NCBI GenBank assembly: GCA_903844645.1
Contig: CAIMUP010000141.1
Span: 1 to 64,000, forward strand
DNA from: an uncultured Bacteroidota bacterium
GTDB taxonomy: Bacteria; Bacteroidota; Bacteroidia; AKYH767-A; JABDAW01
Direction of reading: 5' to 3'
DNA: 64,000 nucleotides
Shown here: in pieces, positions 52,160-61,112 of the stretch
How the letters are laid out: each line of letters begins with the position of its first letter
How positions within the stretch are numbered: the first letter of the stretch is position 1
Position numbers and translations under genes: made by a program
The notes under the pieces: generated by a model
Told to the model about the DNA's origin: nothing
Database searches by the model: none
What the model saw: the letters and a program-made list of their open reading frames with translations, nothing else

Positions 52160-54121
52160 ATGATAAAAGAAAATTTGTTCGATTACTGCAACAGCCTCAC
52201 GACTTATTCGAGGTTGGAAACGCGAGAGGTAAAAATTGGGAATGTCGCTCTCGGAGCCGCAAATCCTATCCGAATTCAAAGCATGACAACGACCGATACG
52301 ATGGACACGATCGGCACCGTCGAGCAATCTATCCGAATGATAGAAGCCGGTTGCGAATATGTTCGGATCACTGCGCCGAGCATGAATGAAGCGCAGAATT
52401 TGCAAGAGATAAAGAACGAATTGCGGAAACGAGGGTATGCTACACCCCTGATTGCGGATATTCATTTTACCCCGAATGCCGCCGAACTTGCCGCCAGAAT
52501 TGTGGAGAAAGTGAGGATTAATCCAGGCAATTATGTGGATAAAAAAAAGTTTGAAACCATCGAATATACCGATGCCGAATACCACGAAGAGATGGAACGA
52601 ATCCGCAAACGCTTCTCGCCATTGGTAAAGATTTGTAAAGAATACGGCACCGTGATGCGCATCGGAACGAACCACGGTTCGTTATCCGACAGAATTATGT
52701 CGCGCTATGGCGATACCCCGCTTGGTATGGTAGAATCGGCATTGGAATTTGTCAGGATTTGCGAGGAATTAAATTACCACGACATCGTGCTTTCCATGAA
52801 GTCGAGCAACCCCCAAGTAATGGTGCAGGCATACCGATTGTTGATTCATAAAATGAGAGCAAGCGGCATCATTTATCCACTCCATCTTGGCGTTACCGAA
52901 GCTGGTGAAGGCGAAGATGGGAGGATAAAATCGGCAGTAGGTATCGGCACTCTTTTGGAGGATGGCATTGGCGATACCATCCGCGTATCATTAACCGAAG
53001 ATCCCGAATTTGAAATGCCTGTGGCGATAGCTCTCGCGAAGCGGTATCAACAAGGCAGGGAACACAAAGATATGCGAGCCATCAATTATGAAACCACTGC
53101 CTTCAATCCTTATCAATACACCAAACGAGAAACGAATTCTGTAACTACTATTGGCGGAAAAAACGTGCCTAGAGTCATCATTGATAAGAGCGCAAAAGGT
53201 GTTACTATCGAGGGTTTGAAGGAGCTTGGATATACCTACATCCCTGCTTTGGATAAATGGAACATTGCCGACCGCGCTGCCGATTTTATTTACCTTGGCG
53301 AACAAGAGATTGACTTTGAAATACCTGGTACTCTCCGTCTTATTCGTTGCGATGATCGATGGGAAGAGCAGGCGGATAAAACAAAATCGTTCCCGATATT
53401 TAACAAGTTTGATTACCTCGATCAGGAGTGTGATAAATCCGACATTACGAATTTTCTTATGGTGAAAGCTTCTGAGGTCAATCAGGAATTATTAGAGAAG
53501 ATTCAGCAAGACGATACCGTGGTTATTATCCTTGATACCTCCAACAATCATGGCATGACAGAGCAACGGAGTTTGTTTTTAAAATTCATGGAGCGAGGCA
53601 TCAAATGTCCGGTTATTATTCAACGAACTTACGAAAACACTGACGCCATTAATTTCCAATTGCAAGCCGCTACGGATATGGGTGCCTTATTGTTGGATGG
53701 CTTTGGCGATGGGGTTTTGTTCACCACCATTCCCGAAGGTATGATGCCCGATGCTTTGATAAATAATACTGCCTTTGGCATCTTGCAGGCTACACGAAAC
53801 CGCATCTCTAAAACAGAATATATCTCTTGTCCATCTTGCGGCAGAACCTTGTTTGATTTACAAGAAACCACCGAAAAGATTCGTCGCAAAACAGATCATC
53901 TTAAAGGAGTTAAGATAGGGATTATGGGCTGCATTGTCAATGGTCCTGGCGAAATGGCAGATGCCGATTACGGATATGTAGGCACGGGCAAAGGCAAGAT
54001 AACTTTATACCGCGGCAAGGAAGTAGTGCGTCGTAGTATTGATTCCGAATTAGCCGTGGATGCCTTGATAGATTTGATTAAGGAAGATGGCGTGTGGATA
54101 GAGAAAGAACTACAGCATTGA
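52160..54121 (+). CDS. ispG: 4-hydroxy-3-methylbut-2-en-1-yl diphosphate synthase
   Basis: The 653-residue protein is the long form with an inserted middle domain usual in Bacteroidota and plants. The TIM-barrel part includes RIQSMTTTDTMDT and ADIHFTPNAAELAA. The C-terminal reductase part has [4Fe-4S] ligands in SCPSCGRTLFDLQ and GIMGCIVNGPGEMADADYG. It converts MEcPP to HMBPP in the non-mevalonate isoprenoid pathway. No other isp gene is in the window. Confidence 0.97.
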   Translation: MIKENLFDYCNSLTTYSRLETREVKIGNVALGAANPIRIQSMTTTDTMDTIGTVEQSIRMIEAGCEYVRITAPSMNEAQNLQEIKNELRKRGYATPLIADIHFTPNAAELAARIVEKVRINPGNYVDKKKFETIEYTDAEYHEEMERIRKRFSPLVKICKEYGTVMRIGTNHGSLSDRIMSRYGDTPLGMVESALEFVRICEELNYHDIVLSMKSSNPQVMVQAYRLLIHKMRASGIIYPLHLGVTEAGEGEDGRIKSAVGIGTLLEDGIGDTIRVSLTEDPEFEMPVAIALAKRYQQGREHKDMRAINYETTAFNPYQYTKRETNSVTTIGGKNVPRVIIDKSAKGVTIEGLKELGYTYIPALDKWNIADRAADFIYLGEQEIDFEIPGTLRLIRCDDRWEEQADKTKSFPIFNKFDYLDQECDKSDITNFLMVKASEVNQELLEKIQQDDTVVIILDTSNNHGMTEQRSLFLKFMERGIKCPVIIQRTYENTDAINFQLQAATDMGALLLDGFGDGVLFTTIPEGMMPDALINNTAFGILQATRNRISKTEYISCPSCGRTLFDLQETTEKIRRKTDHLKGVKIGIMGCIVNGPGEMADADYGYVGTGKGKITLYRGKEVVRRSIDSELAVDALIDLIKEDGVWIEKELQH

Positions 54122-54253
54122 TGCCTAAAAAGGATGGTTAACAAGATTGTGGGCTTGGTGGGTCTGCTGTGCGAAGGATACAGCAGGGGACGCGCCTTGA
54201 AAAGGTTTAAGGTTTAAAGTTGTGGAACGACTTCCAACCATAAACTTCCAACC

Positions 54254-54688
54254 TTAGTTATAGACATGTAGCGAGTAGCCGTCATAGTTGGAGTTGTATG
54301 CTTTGAGGGCGATGGTGGCAGGTCCGGTTTGGATGTTTCCATTGTAGATATTGAATTTGGAGCCGCAAATAGTGTCGCCGCATAGTACGTTATTGGCGGC
54401 GACTTTGACGTAGCCGGTGGTGGGGTTGTAGGTGCAGGTTCTGTCGAGTACGGTGAATGGGTTGGCGGTGGCGTTGCCGTTATTGCAGATAATCAGCCCA
54501 TATGTTCCGCCAGAGATGTAGAGCCAATTGCCTGCTATCTGGAGCTTGGAGTATGCGGGGAGGGTGAGGTCGAGCGTGAAATCTATGGAAGAATAAGGCA
54601 CTGGGTTGGATTTCTTTGAACAGGAATTGAAGGGGAAAAGGAGGATGATGAGGGTAATGGTTTTTATGAATCGGAGGCTTTTGGTCAT
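54254..54688 (-). CDS. Rieske-like lipoprotein with degenerate metal site
   Basis: The 144-residue protein has a lipoprotein signal (TLIILLFPFNSCSKKSNPV). The body order YGLIICNN, VLDRTCTYN, LCGDTICGSKFNIYNG and GPATIALKAY follows small Rieske-fold proteins. The usual CxH of the first ligand pair reads CTYN here, so a normal [2Fe-2S] site is doubtful. It is probably exposed at a membrane surface. Confidence 0.6.
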   Translation of the reverse strand: MTKSLRFIKTITLIILLFPFNSCSKKSNPVPYSSIDFTLDLTLPAYSKLQIAGNWLYISGGTYGLIICNNGNATANPFTVLDRTCTYNPTTGYVKVAANNVLCGDTICGSKFNIYNGNIQTGPATIALKAYNSNYDGYSLHVYN

Positions 54689-54794
54689 AATAAAAATGGT
54701 ATTGTAATGTGGTTTAAGAACGGGGATTTAGGATTTTTCTTTTGCAAAGATAAGAAATCTGGTAAAAATATTTTCATATTACTGATTAATAAAG

Positions 54795-54802
54795 TAGTTT
54801 TG
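54795..54802 (+). promoter_or_regulatory. TAGTTTTG promoter of the SET-domain gene
   Basis: It matches TAnnTTTG about 30 bp before the ATG at 54833 and supports that start. Confidence 0.6.
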
Positions 54803-54832
54803 TCGCCTCAAATTATAACGATTACTTGTACT

Positions 54833-55441
54833 ATGATTCATCCGAAGACAGAATTAAAGTTTATCAGCCCCGAAATCGGCTACGGCCTTGTTGCCACAGA
54901 GTTTATTCCAAAAGGTACTATCACTTGGATTTATGATGATTTCGACCGCACCTTTAAGCCGGAACAAGTGGCTGCCATGAGGCAGATTCACAAAGATATT
55001 ATCCGCAAATACAGCTACCGCGATAACAAGGGTAGCTATGTTCTTTGCTGGGATCATGCGCGGTTCGTGAATCATAGTTTCAATTCCAATTGTATCTCTA
55101 CCGCTTATAACTTTGAGCTTGCCGTTCTTGATATTCAGGCTGGCGAAGAGTTGACGGATGATTATGGATACCTGAATGTTTCAGAACCTTTTGATTGTAT
55201 CGAAGAAGCGGATAGCATGAGGCGACAGGTATTGCCTGATGACTTGTTGAACTTTCACGGAATATGGGATGAGAAGTTGATAGATTCGTTCCGTTATTTT
55301 AATAAAGTTGAGCAGCCTTTCATGGATCTTATCCAGCCCGAGTTTCGGGATAAGGTAATGGCTATTGCGAATGGTACAGCCGTGATGGATTCTATCCTGA
55401 CCTGCTATTGCAATGTGAAGGAAGAAGTTTTTGTTTATTAA
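54833..55441 (+). CDS. SET-domain protein
   Basis: The start at 54833 (MIHPKTELKFISPEIGYGLV) is chosen from the promoter position; the track's earlier ATG would overlap it. The SET core is visible as GYGLVATEFIPKGTITW, RFVNHSFNSNC and GEELTDDYGYLN, which bind S-adenosylmethionine and the target lysine. Bacterial members methylate unknown proteins. It precedes paaG by 24 bp but need not be functionally linked. Confidence 0.92.
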   Translation: MIHPKTELKFISPEIGYGLVATEFIPKGTITWIYDDFDRTFKPEQVAAMRQIHKDIIRKYSYRDNKGSYVLCWDHARFVNHSFNSNCISTAYNFELAVLDIQAGEELTDDYGYLNVSEPFDCIEEADSMRRQVLPDDLLNFHGIWDEKLIDSFRYFNKVEQPFMDLIQPEFRDKVMAIANGTAVMDSILTCYCNVKEEVFVY

Positions 55442-55465
55442 TTTAATATCATAAATATTGATTCC

Positions 55466-56248
55466 ATGGAAACACAATTTATAAAATTTGAAATCGAAAA
55501 CGGCGTAGGGAAAATCACCTTGAATCGCCCGGATGTATTAAATAGTTTTAACAAAGGGATGGCTATGGAGGTGCAATATGCTTTGGATATTTGCACTCAC
55601 GATAAAACGATTCGAGCAGTATATCTTACTGGCGAAGGGCGTGCATTCTGTGCCGGACAAGACCTTGCCGAAGCCACTGCCGATGATGCTCCGAATATTG
55701 GGGAGATTGTGGATAAGCATTACAATCCTATCATCAAAAAAATTCGTGAAATAGAAAAGCCTGTTATCTGTGCTGTGAATGGTGTGGCTGCTGGTGCTGG
55801 AGCAAATGTTGTTTATGCTTGCGATATAATTTATGCCGGTAAGTCTGCAACCTTTATTCAATCATTTGCGAAGATAGGACTGATACCTGATAGCGGCGGC
55901 ACTTTCTTTCTTCCACGGCTGGTTGGACTGCAACGTGCTACCGCGATGATGATGTTAGCAGATAAAGTTACTGCGGATCAGGCATTGAATTATGGAATGA
56001 TTTATAAAGTTTGTGAGGATGCTCAATTACAAGAGGAGGCGTATTCAACTGCTGTTTATCTCGCTACGCAACCGACCAAAGGTTTAGGATTAACGAAGCG
56101 TTTGTTGAATCTTTCTTTGTTTAATTCTTTAGATGATCAATTAGAATTAGAACGCGATATGCAGATTGAAGCATTCGATACGGATGATAACAAAGAAGGC
56201 ATTGCGGCTTTTCTGGAGAAAAGGAAACCTGTCTTTAAAGGCGAATAA
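55466..56248 (+). CDS. paaG: Enoyl-CoA hydratase/isomerase, PaaG-like
   Basis: The 260-residue crotonase-fold protein has GRAFCAGQDLAEA, the oxyanion-hole segment NGVAAGAGANVVYACDI and IGLIPDSGGTFFLPRL. The Asp in LIPDSGG and the length agree with PaaG, which isomerises the ring-epoxide CoA thioester in phenylacetate degradation. It starts a tight operon with the next two genes. A general beta-oxidation role remains possible. Confidence 0.85.
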   Translation: METQFIKFEIENGVGKITLNRPDVLNSFNKGMAMEVQYALDICTHDKTIRAVYLTGEGRAFCAGQDLAEATADDAPNIGEIVDKHYNPIIKKIREIEKPVICAVNGVAAGAGANVVYACDIIYAGKSATFIQSFAKIGLIPDSGGTFFLPRLVGLQRATAMMMLADKVTADQALNYGMIYKVCEDAQLQEEAYSTAVYLATQPTKGLGLTKRLLNLSLFNSLDDQLELERDMQIEAFDTDDNKEGIAAFLEKRKPVFKGE

Positions 56249-56254
56249 TATTCT

Positions 56255-57418
56255 ATGTCATTACTAAAAGTAGGAGTAATAGGAGCCGGTACAATGGGTT
56301 CTGGGATTGCGCAGGTTGCAGCAACGGCAGAACATTTTGTAGTATTGGTGGATGCCTTCCCTGATGCACTTAACAAGGGGAAGGATAGCATCCTTAAATC
56401 ATTAAAGAAGCAAGTCGAGAAGGCGGTTATTACCCAAGAAACAAGCGATGCCATTCTTAATAGAATTGAATTTGCAGAGGATGTAAATTCTCTGTTTGGT
56501 TGCGGGTTAATCATCGAAGCTATCATTGAAAACATAGGAGTAAAACAAACCCTCTTTGCTCAATTAGAAAGCATCGTAGCGGATGATTGCATACTTGCGA
56601 CTAACACCTCTTCACTTTCGGTAGTTTCCATTGCTTCCATCTGCAAGAAACCGGAGCGGGTGATTGGGATTCACTTCTTCAATCCTGCACAGGTGATGCC
56701 TTTGGTAGAATTGATTCCAGCATTGACTACAGATGAAAGTATGCTGCATCAAACAAAAAGCATCATTGATTCGTGGGGCAAGAAAACTGTTATTGCGAAG
56801 GACACTCCGGGCTTTATCGTGAATAGAATTGCTCGTCCGTTTTATGGCGAAGCGATCAGGCTTTATGAGGAGGGAGCGGCAGACTTTGCTACGATTGATT
56901 GGGCTATGAAAGAGTTTGGTAAATTCCGCATGGGTCCTTTCGAGTTGATGGATTTTATCGGTAACGACATTAACTTCAAGGTTACGGAAACCATTTTCGA
57001 GCAATTCTTTTATGACCCTCGTTACAAACCGTCATTCACCCAAAAGAGATTGTATGAAGCGAAGCGTTTCGGTAGGAAGACGGGTCGTGGATATTACGAT
57101 TATTCCCCCAATGCTATCGTACCGCAACCCGTGATGGATAAAGAACTTGGCGAGGGTATCTTTCAGCGAATCATAGCCATGCTTATCAACGAAGCGATTG
57201 ATGCTTTGTTCCTCAATATCGCTACTCGCGACGACATAGATTTGGCGATGACCAAAGGCGTTAATTATCCGAAAGGGTTATTGAGATGGGCGGATGAGAT
57301 GGGTTTGCAGAATGTTCTTAATACCTTAGAAAACCTTCAATCAGAATATGGCGAAGACCGATACCGCCCCAGTGCGTTGCTCAAAAGGATGGTGCGCGAG
57401 GGTAAAACATTTTATTAA
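56255..57418 (+). CDS. paaH: 3-hydroxyacyl-CoA dehydrogenase, PaaH-like
   Basis: The 387-residue protein has the Rossmann motif VGVIGAGTMGSGIAQ, the catalytic region GIHFFNPAQVMPLVELI and two C-terminal 3HCDH helical domains (about 190-285 and 295-385), longer than FadB-independent short forms. It oxidises 3-hydroxyadipyl-CoA or related acyl-CoAs with NAD. It starts 6 bp after paaG. Confidence 0.88.
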   Translation: MSLLKVGVIGAGTMGSGIAQVAATAEHFVVLVDAFPDALNKGKDSILKSLKKQVEKAVITQETSDAILNRIEFAEDVNSLFGCGLIIEAIIENIGVKQTLFAQLESIVADDCILATNTSSLSVVSIASICKKPERVIGIHFFNPAQVMPLVELIPALTTDESMLHQTKSIIDSWGKKTVIAKDTPGFIVNRIARPFYGEAIRLYEEGAADFATIDWAMKEFGKFRMGPFELMDFIGNDINFKVTETIFEQFFYDPRYKPSFTQKRLYEAKRFGRKTGRGYYDYSPNAIVPQPVMDKELGEGIFQRIIAMLINEAIDALFLNIATRDDIDLAMTKGVNYPKGLLRWADEMGLQNVLNTLENLQSEYGEDRYRPSALLKRMVREGKTFY

Positions 57419-57430
57419 ACAAAAGAGGAA

Positions 57431-57877
57431 ATGGAATCCGAAGAACTTGCGAAAGCAGTGGTAGATAAGATGATGGCTCACGACCTTTTCTCACAATGGT
57501 TAGGCATCGAGGTCATCGAAATTAAGCCTGGGCGATGCGTGCTTCAGATGGAAGTGCGCGATGAAATGCTGAATGGATTCAACATTTTGCATGGCGGCGT
57601 TACGTTTGCTTTTGCGGATAGCGCACTGGCTTTTGCATCGAATTCGTATGGGAGAAAAAGCGTTTCTATCGAAGCTTCGATGTCGTACACCGGGCAGGTG
57701 GAGGAGGGTGATATTCTGATTGCGACGGCAGAGGTTGCGAGTATCAGTCACAAGATTGCCGTGTTTAATGTAATCGTTACGAATCTGGAGGATACTAAAA
57801 TCGCATTATTCAAAGGGACGGTTTATCGGACCGAGAAGGATTGGTTTGATGAAAAAGAAGAGGAGGATGAGGATTAA
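57431..57877 (+). CDS. paaI: PaaI-type hotdog thioesterase
   Basis: The 148-residue protein has NGFNILHGGVTFAFADSALA, the hotdog helix with the HGG motif of PaaI, which clears stalled phenylacetyl-CoA intermediates. SVSIEASMSYTGQVEEGD completes the fold. The tail is acidic (DEKEEEDED). It starts 12 bp after paaH. paaABCDE and paaK are not in the window. Confidence 0.9.
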   Translation: MESEELAKAVVDKMMAHDLFSQWLGIEVIEIKPGRCVLQMEVRDEMLNGFNILHGGVTFAFADSALAFASNSYGRKSVSIEASMSYTGQVEEGDILIATAEVASISHKIAVFNVIVTNLEDTKIALFKGTVYRTEKDWFDEKEEEDED

Positions 57878-57897
57878 TCTATTGCCTTTCTTTAAAT

Positions 57898-57937
57898 AAA
57901 AAAATCCGAAGCCATTTTTAAGAACTTCGGATTTTTT
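57898..57937. terminator. Bidirectional terminator between paaI and the T9SS gene
   Basis: AAAATCCGAAG pairs with CTTCGGATTTT, flanked by A- and T-runs, between convergent genes. Confidence 0.9.
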
Positions 57938-57955
57938 ATTTGAAATCGAGAGCGA

Positions 57956-59917
57956 CTATTTCATCACGGCAATCTTTCCTTTATCCAGGATTTCATTGTC
58001 GGCAACGACCACCCAATAATAAATTCCGCTACCCAGATGAGCATTGATTTCTTCTCTTCCATCTACCGTCGCGAAGCTTTGATGATACACCACGCGCCCC
58101 GCCAAATCCATAATCTTCAACTCGGTATTCATCGAATTCAAATGATACGCCAGATAAAAATTCCCATCATTCGGATTCGGTTGCAGGGAGATAAAATTCT
58201 TAGCCTTGATTGTCGGGATACCCGTGTTATTCGGAATTACAATCATGTTCACCATTTGGTTTGCTGTGCGAGATAAATAATAACTGTTGGCATAAGTGGT
58301 GGCGCAATTAATAGCATCATGGATGCCGAGGGTAATCGTATAATTTCCGGCTGCGGCGTAGGTATGGGTGGGGAATGCGATGGTATCATGTGCCGAGGCA
58401 TCACCCCAATTCCAATCGTAATGAACCGGTGCCGTACCATACGCCTGATTCACGATCCAGTAAGTATGCGCAGCGGTATCGGGGTAGAGCAGATAGTGGG
58501 CATTGCACAAGTTGGCATTGGTGATGGTGGCATTGTTGGTGATGACGCAAGCGGCATTATCGGTGATGGTAACAGAATAAGTGCCGGGTAATAAGCCCGT
58601 AGCATTCTGCGAAGTAGAGCCATTACTCCATGCAAAAGTGAATGGCGAAGTTCCTCCGGTAATGGCATCCGAAACCCAGCCATCGGCACAGGTAGCGCAA
58701 AGAGCAGCCGTAGGATTCAGCGTGGTATAAAACCCACCGCAGGCGTTATTAACTACGGTGGAAGAACTGACGGCAGTGCAGTTATTAACATCGGTGATAG
58801 TAACGGTGAATGTGCCGGGATTAAGCCCTGTAATATTCTGTGTGGAAGCTCCATTACTCCAAAGAAAAGTATATGGCGAAGTGCCGCCTGAATAGGTGGA
58901 AGACACCGTACCATTCAGGCAAGTACCGCAGGATGCATCGGTATGATTAGTGGAAATGGTGAGGTTATTACAAAGGGTGGAGCCAATATCAACTTTAACC
59001 ATTATCCCTATGTTTTGAACGTAGTCGGAACCGTCTGCGCCATAACTATAAGTAGAATTGCTATTACATTCATACCATGGAAAGGAATCGCAAAGGGTAG
59101 GGTAAGTTTGATGGAATTGAACATTGTCTTTATAAAAACTATTTGGGTGATAAGACGAAGAGTCTGCCATGGTAAAAGAGGCACAAGAATTAAAACCAGA
59201 GAAGGAAGGACATCCGGCAACAAACATGAATGAATCTTGTTTAGCTCCAAAGTATTCAACCTTTACACAAAAAGTATTGGTAGGAAGTTGAGGATGGCTT
59301 GGATGCCAAAAGAGGAACATACCGTCTGTATAATCACCTGGATTTAATGGTGCTGATGCAGGTATTATTAAGGTATCACGCGAATAAACCGTAACCGCAG
59401 CAGTATCTGGGTAAATAGCCAAACAGGTAGCGTGATGCTGAACACCTAATATAGAAATGACAAGCGTGTCATCTTGCCCTGTATTATTTTCCTGCCCTAC
59501 CCTTAGCATTATAGAATCTACACTAACCGTAGGATATGAATAATGAGAATAAGGAAATGGTCCTGCCGCATTATAGGAGTCCACAAGGGTATCGAAGACC
59601 ACATATATTTGATTCTTCAAGCCCAAATGCCCACCAGCAGTATCTGCACTGGTGTAGTGCATATTGCAATCCCAGCGAAACCGTGAATAATTCAAGCCCA
59701 GCGATGCGGCATTATAAGCATCTGCCGAATCCAAATCAATCCAAAAGGGTTGCACCGATTTCTGATGATTGACGGCAGCATGATGAACAGGCTTGGCAAG
59801 GGGCTTGGCGACATGTCCTATCATGTCATTGGCAAGCAAAACGGTGTTGGAGTTTTGCGCATTCGCAACTCCGAGGAACAGCACGAGGGCTGCAACGAGT
59901 GTGTAAATCTTTTTCAT
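57956..59917 (-). CDS. Secreted SprB-repeat/PKD protein with T9SS type A sorting domain
   Basis: The 653-residue protein has a signal peptide (IYTLVAALVLFLGVANAQ) and a beta-rich N-terminal region to about 310. Two SprB-type repeats follow (SGGTSPYTFLWSNGASTQNI and TGGTSPFTFAWSNGSTSQNA). Next comes a PKD domain (YDWNWGDASAHDTIAFPTHT), then the sorting domain (FISLQPNPNDGNFYLAYHL). SprB repeats occur in gliding adhesins. The tail closely resembles the protein at 17602. Confidence 0.92.
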   Translation of the reverse strand: MKKIYTLVAALVLFLGVANAQNSNTVLLANDMIGHVAKPLAKPVHHAAVNHQKSVQPFWIDLDSADAYNAASLGLNYSRFRWDCNMHYTSADTAGGHLGLKNQIYVVFDTLVDSYNAAGPFPYSHYSYPTVSVDSIMLRVGQENNTGQDDTLVISILGVQHHATCLAIYPDTAAVTVYSRDTLIIPASAPLNPGDYTDGMFLFWHPSHPQLPTNTFCVKVEYFGAKQDSFMFVAGCPSFSGFNSCASFTMADSSSYHPNSFYKDNVQFHQTYPTLCDSFPWYECNSNSTYSYGADGSDYVQNIGIMVKVDIGSTLCNNLTISTNHTDASCGTCLNGTVSSTYSGGTSPYTFLWSNGASTQNITGLNPGTFTVTITDVNNCTAVSSSTVVNNACGGFYTTLNPTAALCATCADGWVSDAITGGTSPFTFAWSNGSTSQNATGLLPGTYSVTITDNAACVITNNATITNANLCNAHYLLYPDTAAHTYWIVNQAYGTAPVHYDWNWGDASAHDTIAFPTHTYAAAGNYTITLGIHDAINCATTYANSYYLSRTANQMVNMIVIPNNTGIPTIKAKNFISLQPNPNDGNFYLAYHLNSMNTELKIMDLAGRVVYHQSFATVDGREEINAHLGSGIYYWVVVADNEILDKGKIAVMK

Positions 59918-59946
59918 TGTATTCAGTTTTTAAATTATTAAGGGCA

Positions 59947-59954
59947 CAAAATTA
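59947..59954 (-). promoter_or_regulatory. TAATTTTG promoter of the SprB-repeat gene
   Basis: Minus-strand TAATTTTG matches TAnnTTTG, 30 bp before the ATG at 59917. Confidence 0.6.
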
Positions 59955-60062
59955 CAGAAAAATTCATTCATCGCCAAATCGGGGTGGGGAATATTATTCC
60001 ATGAAAATACCCCGCCACTTCCCGAAAGTTTCGTTTCTTTGCGTTATTAAATTAAAAATCCA

Positions 60063-60329
60063 ATGCCTACTTTATCCATGTTTTTCGGAATCATTATCCG
60101 AATGTATTACGCCCCGAAGGAACACAATCCGCCTCATGTTCACGTCTATTATCAAGGCACGAAGGGGGTTATTAATATCAACACTTGTGAGATGACGGAA
60201 GGGAATATTCCCACTCGGCAAGCTCGGATGGTGATTGCGTGGATTGAAATTCATAAGGAAGAATTGCTGGCGGATTGGGAATTATGTCAAAATGGCGAGA
60301 AGCCTTTTTCTATCGAACCTTTAAAATAA
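60063..60329 (+). CDS. DUF4160 protein
   Basis: The 88-residue protein has MPTLSMFFGIIIRMYYAPKE, HNPPHVHVYYQG and WIEIHKEELLADWEL, the DUF4160 pattern. Family members are typically paired with a DUF2442 protein, as here, 6 bp upstream of it. The pair is thought to be toxin-antitoxin-like, without proven activity as far as I know. Confidence 0.93.
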   Translation: MPTLSMFFGIIIRMYYAPKEHNPPHVHVYYQGTKGVININTCEMTEGNIPTRQARMVIAWIEIHKEELLADWELCQNGEKPFSIEPLK

Positions 60330-60335
60330 AACATC

Positions 60336-60593
60336 ATGTATTTAGCTGTAAAAAAAGTGAAGCCTAAGAAAGATTATTTGCTTATCCTGACATTCGAGAA
60401 TGGCGAGGAACGGGAGTTTGACGTGAAGCCTTTCCTCGAAATGGGTATCTTCAGAGAATTAAAAGAGGAAGCCGTTTTCAATTCGGTGAGGGTGAATTTT
60501 GATTCCATCGAATGGAATAATCAAGCCGATTTGGATCCTGAAATTTTATACCAAAACAGCCGCCCGTTATCCAATTTGAAAATTAAGGTTTAA
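60336..60593 (+). CDS. DUF2442 protein
   Basis: The 85-residue protein has LLILTFENGEEREFDVKPFL, FNSVRVNFDSIEWNNQADLD and the typical tail near LYQNSRPL. It is cotranscribed with the DUF4160 gene, its usual partner. Confidence 0.93.
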   Translation: MYLAVKKVKPKKDYLLILTFENGEEREFDVKPFLEMGIFRELKEEAVFNSVRVNFDSIEWNNQADLDPEILYQNSRPLSNLKIKV

Positions 60594-60641
60594 GGCGATG
60601 AAATTTTATTCCATGAAAAACCTATTCCCCGAAAACTTTCC

Positions 60642-60649
60642 TATATTTG
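60642..60649 (+). promoter_or_regulatory. TATATTTG promoter of RNA copy 2
   Basis: It matches TAnnTTTG exactly and lies at the left end of the homology with 12920-13037. Confidence 0.6.
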
Positions 60650-60765
60650 CACCCATGAACACCACGAACATATCGCTGACCGATTCTCAACTGTTGAGGG
60701 TTGCTCTTTTGCCACTGGCTAAGACCCTCTCACGATGGAACTGATCGGCACTCCTATATATATAG
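60650..60765 (+). ncRNA. Candidate structured RNA, copy 2 (leader of array n)
   Basis: It is the partner of the element at 12917-13037. GAGGGUUGCUCUUUUGCC and GGCUAAGACCCUC form the same stem (six pairs here), with the inner GCC-ACU-GGC hairpin changed only in its loop. The 5' part CACCcATGAAcACC and the 3' GCACTCCT block are also kept. It is followed by array n and then the gene at 61113. Confidence 0.6.
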
Positions 60766-60800
60766 CATCGGAATTTCTGGTTTTCATCCTGGAAAAGCCG

Positions 60801-61024
60801 TTTTCCTCCCAAGGAAAGTCGCTGGTATCTGAAGGAAAACCATTTTCCTCCCAAGGAAAGTCGCTGGTATGTGAAGGAAGACCGTTTTCCTCCCAAGGAA
60901 AGTTGCTGGTATGTGAAGGAAAACCATTTTCCTCCCAAGGAAAGTCGCTGGTATGTGAAGGAAAACCATTTTCCTCCCAAGGAAAGTCGCTGGTATGTGA
61001 AGGAAAACCATTTTCCGAGACATG
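60801..61024. repeat. Array n: five 42-bp units plus a fragment
   Basis: Units combine TTTTCCTCCCAAGGAAAGTC and GCTGGTATGTGAAGGAAAAC at an exact 42-bp step. Junctions form GGAAAA-CCA-TTTTCC palindromes. All six frames stay open through it, giving 14-residue repeat ORFs on both strands that I reject as genes. Confidence 0.95.
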
Positions 61025-61112
61025 CCAGGGGGTAGTGAATAGGATTTTTCGGGTCGGATAATTCATTAAACAAAAAGTAAATTTATATTAATAATAATTA
61101 AATAAAAAGAAA

